Of a stretch of 64,000 bases of DNA, positions 42,930-52,897 are shown in pieces. The notes under the pieces are model-generated. The model saw only the letters and a list, made by a program, of their open reading frames with translations, was not told where the DNA came from and ran no database searches. The first letter of the stretch is position 1. Each line of letters starts with the position of its first letter. Source of the DNA: Areca catechu (lineage: Eukaryota > Streptophyta > Magnoliopsida > Arecales > Arecaceae); assembly GCA_021397845.1 (NCBI GenBank), contig CM038045.1:123238496-123302495 (forward strand). Reading direction: 5' to 3'. Made by a program: the position numbers and the translations under genes.

Positions 42930-45064
42930 TCCCAGAGGGATTGCTTCAGTGATCACCGTCGAGGATCTCGCGACCATCCGGGGTGCTTACGACATCCCTG
43001 ACTCCATCCATCTTTTGTTCCTCGTCCGGGGGAGCGGGTTGTTTCTAGTGGCCCTCGTCGGATCGCCTTCTATGAGGAGACCTTCGCCGGGGGCTTCCGA
43101 TTTCTTATCCATCCTTTTTTCCTTTCTTTTCTAGCCAACTATCGTCTTGTTCCCGCCAAGTTGGTTCCGAATGCCATCAGAACGATCTTTTGTTTCATCG
43201 TTCTATGTCACTTTCATGGGATCGTCGCCCGTTTTTCTCTGTTCAGGACCTTCATCCTGAAACACCACCCTACCAAAGAGGGGTGGTGGTCTCTTTCTTC
43301 CCGCCCTCGGGGCATTAGATTTGAACTCCCCTCTTCCATCAAGGGATGGAAGAGTAGGTATTTTTTTGCCTTGGTCGAAGGGATCGATTGGGTTTAGAGC
43401 GACCCAGATTGGTCTCCCAACCGGAACTCCTCTATCGAAGCAGCTGATCTCAACCTGTACGAGTTGCTCAGATCGACTGAGATCCCTTCGCTCGAGGTCC
43501 TGCTGTTGGAGCGGAATCTTCACGAGACCAGGGTCGGCTTGACGCAGGAGTCGGGTGAGTTCGACTTGGCCACCCCTTTCCTTTCTTGTATTCTCTTCTC
43601 TTTTTTTTTTTGAACTTGGGGTTGACCGTGTCTTCTTTGGCGCAGGCATGAAGTTCTCCATGGATGAGTTGCTCTCATTCTCCGAGGAGCGAGAGCAGGC
43701 AGCCGAGGTCGGCGAGCCCGCTTCGAAGAGGGCTCGCGCCGATGACGGTGCGAGGTCGGTGCAGGCCGGGCTAGACACGTCGGTTTCTGAAACGGAGGTG
43801 GAAGAGGGCGGTTGAGCTCGTCCCGGAGCCTTCAGGGCAGCACGACCCGGCCCCGGTGCCCAAGCCCGAGGTGGTCGTCCGGGTCAGGTCGGCTACTGCT
43901 GCCGCAAGGGTGGGAGCCCCCCCTCCGGAGGTCATCGAAGTCGAGGACGGGGAGTCGAGGGAAGCAAGGCCGGTGCCCACGGTGCGGTCCGAAGCAGCAC
44001 TGAGCTCGCAACTGACGTTGAAGGCATCTTCCACCGCTGAGGGGTCTGAGTCGGCGGAGAAGAAGGATAGGAACTACCGTCGAGTCCCTTTCAGGTTGGG
44101 GCCCAACGTCTCCTTGATAAAGGACCCGAGCCTCACCAAGCGGATGATGGACTTCTCAGTCCAGTACCGTGATTAGCGGGAAGGGAGCGGGAGACTCCTT
44201 GGTGACGTCGTCAGCTTGTCTTTCACCAACCTGTATACCGTAGGTTCCTCCTCGCCCATCTCTATTACTTCTGACCTTCTTTAGCATCGTAGCTGACGTG
44301 CTTTCTTTGATGCAGCAAGGCAGGGAACTGATCATCATCCAGGACTTCTGTCGTAACTGCACTAAGAGGGACAAGGAGCGGCAGGCAGAGCTCGAGTCCC
44401 TGAGGACCGAGGTGGGTCGGAAGGACGAGGAGACCCGGGAGGCTAACCTGAAGGTTAAGAGCCTCATGGTCGAGGTCGCCGATGTCTCAAGGATCAGGAA
44501 GGAGCTCGAGGGAGAGCTCGAGGTGAAGAGGACTAGGTTGAAGGAGCTCCGGGCCGAGTTGGAGGCGGCGAGGGAAAGGGCTGCCTCCGTCGAGAAGAAG
44601 GCAACGGCCGCCGAGAAGAGGGCTGCAGAGGTGAAGGAGAAGGCCATCGTCGCCACCCGTTCCACTGAGACCATCGAGAAGGGGATGGCGGTGGCGATCC
44701 GCCAGGCCGAGCGCGCGGGAGAGATGCTGGCCGAGGTAAGGCGCCAGGTGGGGGCCGCAAGGAAGGAGGTCACCGACGTGGTGGCCAATTTCAAGGCATC
44801 CCCCGAATACATAAAGGATTTCAAGGAGGCGGCGACGGACTCCTTTGCCAAGCGGTTCGCCTACTACCGCACTCAACTGCGAGGGATCCTTTCTGAGGAG
44901 CGGTTGGCCGCGCTCCGGGCTCCTGGCAAGAAGGCTCCAACTCCGACGGTGGCTGCAGTGGGGCAGGGAGTCGCTCCAGTCGGACCTTTCCCGGAGGTGG
45001 CCTCGGCGGCACCTGGCCATGTCGAGCCAACCTCGGCGATGACAACGGCTGAACCAGGGTCGTA
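42930..45064 (+). pseudogene. antisense extra gene of Tat copy 2
   Basis: Plus strand, opposite to pol. Exon 1 (to 43554): ASVITVEDLATIRGAYDIP, then after a frameshift near 43030 RIAFYEETFAGGFRF, HPFFLSFLANYRLVPAKLV, FSLFRTF, GWW, ELPSSIKGWKSRYFF (PF04195-like by motif), one TAG near 43397. Intron 1 is 43555-43645 (GTGAGT...CGCAG, 91 bp, phase 1). Exon 2 (43646-44239) starts GMKFSMDELLSF and ends MMDFSVQYRD, TAG, ... FTNLYT. Intron 2 is 44240-44315 (GTAGGT...TGCAG, 76 bp, phase 0). Exon 3 (44316-45064): QGRELIIIQDF, a 150-residue Ala/Glu/Lys coiled coil, the conserved FKASPEYIKDFKEAATDSF, and a Pro/Ala tail ending at TAG 45063-45065. Best preserved of the three copies; function unknown. Confidence 0.82.
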
Positions 45065-45209
45065 GGTAGAGGCAGTTGAGTTGGCCCCGGCGACACCAGC
45101 AGCTGAACAAGTCCCCCCGGCGAAGGCTGCCCAAGAAGGTGCCCCTGCAGCGGAGGTGGAGGAGGGGGAAGTCATAGTCGTGCACCGCCCAGGGAAGGAG
45201 CTGGCTCAA

Positions 45210-45440
45210 TAGGGTAGGGACCCCCTATAAAATCTTTTCTTTTTGTTGGACCGGGCTGCCTGGCTTGTCAGGGCCCGGGAGATAGTGTAATATTTTTTTC
45301 AAGTAATAAAAAATAGTTCAGTCAGTACAACTTTTTCTTTCTTTTGTGGTGTGAATGCTTTTTCCCCTCCCCTCTTCTTCTCTCTTTTCTTTCCTTCTCT
45401 TTTTACTTTTAGTGCGGGGAGGTCGGAGAGGAAAGCTCCA
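45210..45440. other. 3' trailer of the antisense gene
   Basis: Plus-strand TTTGTTGGACCGGGC and ATATTTTTTTCAAGTAATAAAAAATAG near 45290-45315 resemble a plant 3' untranslated region with an AATAAA-like signal (AATAAAAA at 45305). This is the expected place for polyadenylation of the antisense transcript. Confidence 0.5.
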
Positions 45441-46700
45441 TCTTGTATGGGCTCAAGTCTCACAGTCTTGGAGCTGGGCTCGCGGACATGTTGGCCGGAG
45501 AGCTGGGCTCCGGGTCTTGGATGCCTTGGAGCTGGGCTCGAGGGCGTGCTGGCCGGAGAGCTGGGCTCCGGATCTTGATTTCCTGAGGACAAGGCTCAGG
45601 AGTCATCATCTCGGAGCTAGGCTCGGAGATGTGCTGGCCAGAGAGCTGTGCTCCGGGTCTTGATCGTCTGAGGACAAGGCTCAGGAGTTGTCATCTCGGA
45701 GCTGGGATCAGAGACGTGCTGGCCGGAGAGCTGGGCTCCAGGTCTTGATCGCCTGAGGACAAGGCTCAGGAGTCATCATCTCGGAGTTAGGCTCGAAGAC
45801 ATGCTAGCCGGAGAGCTGGGCTCCGGGTCTTGATCGCCTAAGGACAAGGCTCAGGAGTTCTCATCTCGGAGCTGGGCTCGGAGATGTGCTGGCCGGAGAG
45901 CTGGGCTCCGGGTCTTGATCGCCTAAGGACAAGGCTCAGGAGTTGTCGTCTCGGAGCTGGGCTCGGAGATGTGCTGGCCGGAGAGCTGGGCTCCGGGTCT
46001 TGATCGCCTGAGGACAAGGCTCAGGAGTCATCGTCTCGGAGCTGGGCTCGGAGACGTGCTGGCTGGAGAACTGGGCTCTGGGACTTGATCGCTTGAGGAC
46101 AAGGCTCAGGAGTTGTCGTCTTGGAGCTGGGCTCGGAGACGTGCTAGCCGGAGAGCTGGGCTCCGGATCTTGATTGCCTGAGGCAAGGCTCAGGAGTCAT
46201 CGTCTTGGAGCTGGGCTCGGAGACGTGCTGGTCGGAGAGCTGGGCTTCGGATCTTAATTGCCTGAGGACAAGGGTCAAGAGTTGTCATCTTGGAGCTGGG
46301 CTCGGAGACATGCTAGCCAGAGAGTTGGGCTCCGGGTCTTGATCGCCTTAGGACAAGGCTCAGGAGTTATCATCTTGGAGCTGGGCTCGGAGACGTGCTG
46401 GCCAGAGAGCTGGGCTCCGGGTCTTGATCGCCTGAGGACAAGGCTCAAGAGTTGTCATCTCGAAGCTGGGCTCGGAGACGTGCTGGTCGGAGAGCTGGGC
46501 TCCGAGTCTTGATCGCCTGAGGACAAGGCTCAGGAGTTATCGTCTCGGAGCTGGGCTCGGAGATGTGCTGGCCAGAGAGCTGGGCTCCGGATCTTGATTA
46601 CCTGAGGACAAGGCTCAGGAGTCATCGTCTTGGAGCTAGGCTCGGAGATGTGCTGGCCGGAGAGCTCGGCTCCGGATCTTGATTGCCTGAGGACAAGGCT
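45440..46700. repeat. tandem array, period about 85 bp
   Basis: The unit GGAGAGCTGGGCTCCGGGTC then TTGATCGCCTGAGGACAAGG, CTCAGGAGTYRTCATCTCGG and AGCTGGGCTCGGAGACGTGC recurs about fourteen times. Copies differ by a few bases each. It lies between integrase and the antisense gene. Confidence 0.92.
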
Positions 46701-46704
46701 CAGG

Positions 46705-47430
46705 GCTTGGTACTGAAGGACTTTTCTTCGGGCTTGAGTGCCTAAGGGCTTCTCAGGTCTTGAATGCCTTGGAGCTAGGCTCGAGGCCTGAGCGCCCGAG
46801 GGCTTCTCAGGTCTTGGTGCTGGAGGACTTTTCTCCGGGCTTGAGTGCCTGAGGGCTTCTCAGGTCTTGAATGCCTTGGAGCTGGGCTCGAGGCCTGAGT
46901 GCCTGAGGGCTTCTCAGGTCTTGGTGCCAGATGACTTTTCTTCGAGCTTGAGTGCCTGAGGGCTTCTCAAGTCTTGAATGCTTCGGAGCTGGGCTCGAGG
47001 CCTGAGCGTCTGAGGGCTTCTCAGGTCTTGTTGTCAGAGGACTTTTCTCCGGACTTAAGTGCCTAAGGGCTTCTCAGGTCTAAATGCCTTGGAGCTGGGC
47101 TCGAGGCCTGAGCGCCTGAGGGCTTCTCAGGTCTTGGTGCCGGAGGACTTTTCTCCGGGCTTGAGTGCCTGAGGGCTTCTCAGGTCTTGAATACCTTGGA
47201 GCTGGGCTCGAGGCCTAAGCGCCTGAGGGCTTCTCAAGTCTTGGTGCCGGAGGACTTTTCTCAGGGCTTGAGTGCCTTGAGGTTTTCTCAGGTCTTGAAT
47301 GCCTTGGCACTGGGCTCGAGGCCTGAGCGCCTGAGGGCTTCTCAAGTCTTGGTGCTGGAGGACCTTTCTCCGGGCTTGAGTGCCTGAGGGCTTCTCAGGT
47401 CTTGAATGCCTTGGAGCTGGGCTCGAGGCT
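46705..47430. repeat. tandem array, period about 107 bp
   Basis: GAATGCCTTGGAGCTGGGCT then CGAGGCCTGAGCGCCTGAGG recurs near 46760, 46867, 46975, 47083, 47188, 47295 and 47405 (about seven copies). Its words (GAGCTGGGCTC, CTTGAATGCC) are related to the neighbouring 85-bp array, so one likely arose from the other. Confidence 0.9.
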
Positions 47431-47575
47431 TTGTTCGGCCGGAGAGCTGGGCTCCGGAATTGCTGGTGTCTTGGAGCTGAGCTCCGGATAGTGACATTCC
47501 TGCAAGGCAAGCAACCTGTTGTGCAAAGGAAAGTCTTTATATTTAATGGAGGAAAAACTTACACTATTGATAGTA

Positions 47576-48980
47576 TCACCTCAAATTATAGGCATTCCAT
47601 GTTCGGGGGAACCTGGCGCCATCCAGGTCCTCGAGATAGTAGGCCCCGTGTGAGAGGGCCTCGGCCATTTTATAAGGGCCTTTCCAGTTTGGCAAGAGCT
47701 TGCCACACTCCCCAGGTTGAGACGCTTCGGCCCGGCGCAGTACCAGGTCGCCAGGTCGGAAAGTCTTCAGCTTCACCCTGTGCATTGTAATATCGGGCGA
47801 CCCGTTGCTGGTATGCTGCCATCCGAAGTCAGGCTTTGTCCCTTGTCTCTTCTAGGAGGTCTAGATTGAGCAGAAGGTGCGCCGAATTCTGCGTCTCGTC
47901 ATACTACTGCACCCGCAACGTGGGCACGTCGAGCTCGATTGGGATTACTGCTTCAGCGCCGAAGACGAGGTTGAAGGGTGTTTCGCCCGTTGCCGTTCTG
48001 GGCATTGTGTGGTAGGCCCATAGGATGCTTGGAAGCTCCTCTGCCCATTTACCCTTCACTTGGTCCAACATGGTGCGAAGTCCTTGAAGGATAGTCCGAT
48101 TAGTCACCTCGGCTTCCCCATTTATTTGGGGGTGAGCTACCGAGGTGAACTTGTGTTGGATGTCGTGTTCGGCATTGAACCCTTTGAACTCCCGGTTGTT
48201 GAACTGTCGCCCGTTGTCTGTGATGATGCAATTAGGGAGTCCGAAGCGGCAGATGACAGACTTCCAGAAGAATTGTCGAACATTGGCTTCTGTAATCCGA
48301 GCTAGTGGCTCCGCTTCGACCCATTTGGTGAAGTAGTCGATCGCCATTAGCAGGAACTTCCGTTGCCCTGGCACGGTGGGAAACGGTCCCAGGATGTCCA
48401 TCCCCTACTGTGCAAAAGGTCAGGGGGATAATAGTTGGGAGATCGGCGTCGCCGACAGGCACTGTATGTGGGAATGGCGTTGGCATTTATCACACTTCTT
48501 GACGAAGTCGGCAGCGTCTTCTCTCATCGTCTCCCAGAAGTATCCCTGGCGAAAAGCCTCCTTGTACGCTAGAGTCCTCCCCCCACATGGTTCCCACAGA
48601 GGCCCTCGTGTACCTCCCGGAGCACGAAGGCCACCTCCGTGGGCTTGAGGCACTTCAGGAGTGGGTAGGAGTAAGATCGGCGGTAGAGCTGACCGTCCAT
48701 TAGAACAAAACGGGTGGCCTTCCTTCTGATGAGGCCGGCTTCTCTGCGGTCCTCTGGTAGGAGGCTATCCTGGATGTACTTGATGTACCTGTCCATCCAG
48801 CTCGGCTCGCTGGCTACTTGTTGCACCTCCTCTGGGCTTTTATAGCTTGGATTCTCAGTATACTTGATGTAGGCACACCCCAGGTATGAGTCCGGTAGGG
48901 TTGCAAGCCTCGATAGTGCATCCGCATGAGCATTTTCTCTGCGAGGGATGTGGAAAATACAGAAGTAATGGAAGCCTGCC
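47576..48980 (-). pseudogene. Tat integrase
   Basis: Upstream linker FHYFCIFHIPRRENAHADAL SRLA (end of second RNase H) near 48975-48900; zinc-binding HHCC region with HEGLCGNH, a frameshift at about 48590, then EAFRQGYFWETMREDA and CDKCQRH (48560-48480). Catalytic core: DILGPFPTVPGQRKFLLMAI, DYFTKWVEAEPL, IITDNGRQFNN and the HPQINGEAEVTNRTIL glutamate motif (48401-48050), then PFNLVFGAEAVIP. After an interruption near 47890-47790 the C-terminal domain FRPGDLVLRRAEAS, NWKGPYKMAE, ARFPRTWNAYNLR ends at 47590. Catalytic D, D and E are present. Confidence 0.88.
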
Positions 48981-49300
48981 ATGCTCGAACGAACCCTCTC
49001 TACACCTAGGGATCTCGGGCCTCGTACTCTCCGAAAACTTGTCCGGCAACCAGTTGGGAGTCAGTGAAAACCTTCAGGCTTTGCACGCCCAGATCACGGG
49101 ATACCTTTAGGCCCGCGAGGAGCGCTTCGTACTCCGCCTAGTTGTTTGTGGCGGCGAACTAGAAGCGGAGAGCGCATTCTGTCACCACCCTGTCGGAATT
49201 GGCAAGGATGAGGCCTGCTCTGCTTCCACCGGAATTGGAGGCACCGTCCATGTGGAGGATCCAAGGGTCCTCTCATGGTCCGGGCTCGGCTTGGCTCTCC
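48960..49300 (-). pseudogene. second (archaeal-type) RNase H of Tat element
   Basis: In the minus frame covering 49270-49010: HMDGASNSGGSRAGLILAN, VVTECALRF, TAG, FAATNN, TAG, AEYEALLAGLKV, VQSLKVFTDSQLVAGQVFGE. The D-E-D catalytic residues (MDGASN, NN-AEYEAL, FTDSQL) are visible. Two TAG stops replace what look like Gln and Glu codons. This second RNase H, after the native one and before integrase, is the diagnostic Tat trait. Confidence 0.87.
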
Positions 49301-50448
49301 AGGGCCGTCCACTCTGGCTTCTTGGGGAGCCCTGTACATTCAACCACGAAGTCGACTAGGACTTGGGCCTTCTGTGATGACCTCGGCCGGTATGTGATGT
49401 TGAACTCGCTCAGCGTCAGGGACGATTTAGCTTGTCTCCCGAAAGTTTCGGGATGGCCTAGTATGGTCTTCAGCGACTGATCGGTCACAACCGCGATGGG
49501 ACGCGCTTGGAAATAGGGCCTAAGGCGCTTAGCAGACATGATTAGTGCAAAAATGAGTTTCTCAGAGCGAGTATATCTGATCTCTGCATCGCGAAGGATT
49601 TTGCTGGTATAGTACACTGGCTTTTGAGACCGTCCTGATCTGTGCGGACGAGGACTGAGCTGACGGCCCCCGGTGGAACCGCCAGGTAGAGTAGGAGCTC
49701 TTCCCTTTCTTCCGGTCTGGATAGCAGAGGTGGAGAGGCTAGGAACTCCTTCAGCTCTTCAAAGGCTATCTTGCACTCTTCAGTCCAGGTGAAGTCATGC
49801 ATTTTGCGCAATGCCTTGAAGAAGGGGAGGCAGCGGTCCGTCGACCTCGAGATGAACCGGCTTAAGGCTGCGACCCTCCCCGTCAGATGTTGAACTTGCT
49901 TCTTGGATGTCGGATGCTTTATATCAAGGATCGCCTAGACCTTCTCCGGGTTTGCTTCGATGTCTCTCTGGGTGACCATGAAGTCGAGGAACTTTCCGGT
50001 CGCCACCCCGAAAGCGCATTTTGCCGGATTGAGCTTCATTTGGTGCTTCCAGAGATTGTGAAAGGCTTCGGCGAGGTCGGCGACGTGGTCCGAGCTCGGC
50101 TTGCTCATAACGAGCATGTCGTCCATGTACACTTGCATGTTCCGGCCAATCTGGTCCTTGAAGACCTTGTTGACCAGACGTTGGTACATGGCCCCAGCAT
50201 TCTTCAGGCCAAAGGGCATCATTCGGTAGCAGTATGTCCCTCGGTCGGTAATGAAGGCAGTGTGCTCTTCGTCCCCTGGGTGCATCCGGATCTGATTGTA
50301 CCTGGAAAATGCATCCATGAAGGAGAGCAACCAGTGCTCTGAGATGGCATCCACCAACTGATCTATCCTTGGTAGAGGGAAGCTGTCATTTGGGCACGCC
50401 TTATTAAGGTCGGTGTAGTCTACACAGATCCTCCATTTGCCATTTTCA
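49273..50448 (-). pseudogene. Tat reverse transcriptase and first RNase H
   Basis: Starts mid-domain at 50448 with KWRICVDYTDLNKACPNDSF, then PLPRIDQLVDA, FMDAFSRYNQIRMHP, MMPFGLKNAGAMYQRLVNKV and the active site VYMDDMLVMSK (intact YMDD). A TAG near 49936 interrupts the thumb. The connection continues (49860-49660) and RNase H 1 has YYTSKILRDAEIRYTRSEK and DQSLKTILGHPETFGRQAK (49617-49400). The frame changes near 49625. Gag, protease and RT fingers are missing to the right. Confidence 0.88.
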
Positions 50449-51268
50449 AATTCAAACTACATCACATTTCATGGAGATAATCAAGGGGCGTCCCAAAGAA
50501 AGTGGAGTGGCCCCTTTTAAAAATTCAAACTCCTAAATACAAGGGGGCGTCCCATGAATAGTGGAGCTTCATTCCCATGAAGAGTGGAGCTTCATTCAAA
50601 TTCAAATTTGTCTTGAAAATTCATGGTGAAGTGTCTTGGTGATGTGGCATGACTTGTCCTCCAACTTGGCAAGGTGCATTGATGATGTGGTGCTCCAAGT
50701 TTATTGGTGACACTACGACCCTCAGGCGGCTCGCTGGCGTCCTGGGATGGTGGTGATGTCTCCCTGCTTGCTAGTGTCTTCGCCCGAGCTGGGGGCCGAG
50801 CTGGAGAGGCAGGGCTCGACTCCGAGGGGCTCAGCCTTGACGTGGCTCCACTTGGTGGAGGTGGGCTGAGCTCGACTCTAGACCAGCGGAGCTCGACTTC
50901 GGGCGAGCTCGACCGGACAGAGGAGGGTAGAGCATGGCTTTAGCCCAGAGGACTCGACATCGGAGGGGCTCCACGTGGCGGAGGAGGGCAGAGCTCGACT
51001 CCGGACCGCAGGGCTCGATCTTGAGGGGCTCGTTCTGGGGGACGCCGCTTGGCTCCAGCCTAGGCATCCCGAGCTCGCGGGCTCGACCTGGCGGAGGGCG
51101 AAGCTCGGCTTCGACGGGCGGCCCCATTATTCTGAGGGAACTCAGCCCGGCGAAGGAGTCCGAGTGGAGTATCTAACATGGCAGCTTTCTCTGATGTGGC
51201 ATCTGGCATTTATTCCATGTTAGCGATCCTGCCTCATCACTCCATGTCAGCGATCTCGCCACATCATT
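50449..51268. repeat. LTR-like fragment between two Tat elements
   Basis: 50449-50700 contains imperfect repeats of GTGGAGCTTCATTC and GGGGCGTCCCA; 50704-51268 is GC-rich with recurring GGGCTCGAC / GAGCTCGACT words and GATGTGGC at both sides, similar in style to gypsy LTRs here. No coding function. The right edge is a sharp junction with integrase at 51269. Confidence 0.45.
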
Positions 51269-51886
51269 GATAACCCAAAATTTTGGGAGTTCTGCCAGCA
51301 ATATCATATTTCTCACCGACTAACTTCGGTCGGCCATCCCCAATCCAATGGAGAAGCCAAAATTTTCAATCGGACGATCCTACACAGATTGAAGATCCAA
51401 CTGAATGACGCCAAAGGACTCTGGGCAGAAGAACTCCATTCGATGCTTTGGGCCTATCAGACCACCTCCCAGACATTCAATTTGACCTACGGGAGCGAGG
51501 CGGTCATACTTGTAGAAATCTCCTTGCAATCCTTTCGGATCAACCATTTTGCTGAGCTGTCCAACTTTGAGCGAAGAAGGACTAACCTAGACCTGCTCGA
51601 AGAAACTAGATTCCAAGCCGGTCTGAAGATGGTGACATATTGCTAAAAGATGGCCAAGTATTACAACAGTCGAGTCAAGGCTCGAAGCTTCAGGGTCGGA
51701 GACTTGGTTCTACAGAGGACTGAAATATCCAAGCCAACCGAACAAGGAAAACTCTCTCCTAACTGGGTAGGCCCTTATAGGGTAATTGAAGTAATCCGAG
51801 CCGGAACCTACCGACTTGAACATCTGGATGGATGTCAAATAGCACATCCTTGGAATGTAGACAACCTTCATAAGTATTATCAATGA
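51269..51886 (+). pseudogene. Tat integrase, C-terminal half
   Basis: Starts mid-core at DNPKFWEFCQQYHISHRLTS, then VGHPQSNGEAKIFNRTILHR (catalytic Glu present), LWAYQTTSQTFNLTYGSEAVI, an in-frame TAA at 51643-51645, then MAKYYNSRVKARSFRVGDLV, LSPNWVGPYRVIEV, TYRLEHLDG, HPWNVDNLHKYYQ and TGA at 51884. One stop apart, it is well preserved, suggesting this copy is younger than copy 2. Confidence 0.88.
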
Positions 51887-51914
51887 AGGCAACAGTTCAT
51901 TCCACCAAAAAGAT

Positions 51915-52465
51915 TGATTCCAATCGGTAGAGGCTTTAAGGCAGCCCATTCCAAAAGTCCAACTCCGGTCGGCAGAGGATCTAAGGCAGTTCACTCCGAA
52001 AGTTTGACTTCGGTCGGTAGAGGCTCTAAGACAGCCCATTCCAAAAGTTCGACTCCGGTCGGTAGAGGCTCTAAGACAGCCCATTCCAAAAGTTCGACTC
52101 CAGTCGGTAGAGGCTTTAAGACAGCCCACTATGAAAGTTCGACTCTGGTCGGCAGAGGCTCTAAGGCAGCCCATTCCGAAAGTCTGACTCCGATCAGCAG
52201 AGGCTCTAAGGCAGCCCACTCCGAAAGTCTGACTCTGGTCGGCAGAGGCTCTAAGGCGACCCATTTCGAAAGTCTGACTCTGGTATGCAGAGGCTCTAAG
52301 GCAGCCCACTCTGAAAGTCCGACTCCGGTCGGCAGAGGCTCTAGGGCAGCCCATTTTGAAAGTCCGACTCCGGTCAGCAGAGGCTCTAAGGCAGTCTACT
52401 CTGAAAGTCCGACTCCAGTCGGCCAAGGCTCTAGTGCAGCCTAATCCGAAAATCCAACTCTGGTC
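51915..52465. repeat. tandem array, period 45 bp
   Basis: CGGTCGGCAGAGGCTCTAAG then GCAGCCCATTCCGAAAGTCC recurs about twelve times at exactly 45-bp spacing, so every frame is preserved and both strands stay open (a 176-codon plus frame repeating SLTPVGRGSKAAHSE, and a 238-codon minus frame). It directly follows integrase. Confidence 0.93.
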
Positions 52466-52897
52466 GATAAATGCTCCATGACAGCCTACTCATAAAATTC
52501 AACCTTGTTCAAGAAATTCTACTTGGAATCCTTAAGTATTTTTAGGAACTACCCTATAAGCGATCAGCTTGAAGGTTCAAACTAAACTGACCCTTCCATA
52601 CTTAGAAATATTTCTAAGAATTTGGGTTCGGACTGAGCAACTGTTCAACACTTAGAAATATTTCTAAGGATTTGCAATTGGATTGAGCCGATTGTCCAAT
52701 ACTTGGAAATATTTTCAAGAAAAAAGAAGAGAGTTCGGATCAATCCGACCACCCTACATTCAAAAGAATGAATACTAAAGACATCAGAAGAAGGAATATT
52801 TTTTTTATTTCTCGGCAAAAGTTATTTACAAAGAGTAGGGCAGACTTTTACAAACAATCTAAGTCTGGCCCTGTGGGTACATAGGAGGGACTCCGGC
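52466..52897. other. spacer with imperfect 60-bp repeats
   Basis: CACTTAGAAATATTTCTAAG recurs near 52600, 52651 and (degenerate) 52703, itself a short inverted repeat. It lies at the 3' side of the antisense gene. No coding content. Confidence 0.5.

Larger units (their letters stand above)
42907..50448 (-). mobile_element. Ty3/gypsy element, Tat lineage (Tat copy 2)
   Basis: Minus-strand order: RT (50448), RNase H, connection and second RNase H, integrase (to 47576), two tandem arrays (47420-45440), then an antisense extra gene on the plus strand (42930-45209). RT before integrase defines gypsy; the additional archaeal-type RNase H and the antisense gene point to Tat. Gag and protease are missing at the right edge, the 3' LTR at the left. 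Stops and frameshifts throughout. Confidence 0.87.
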
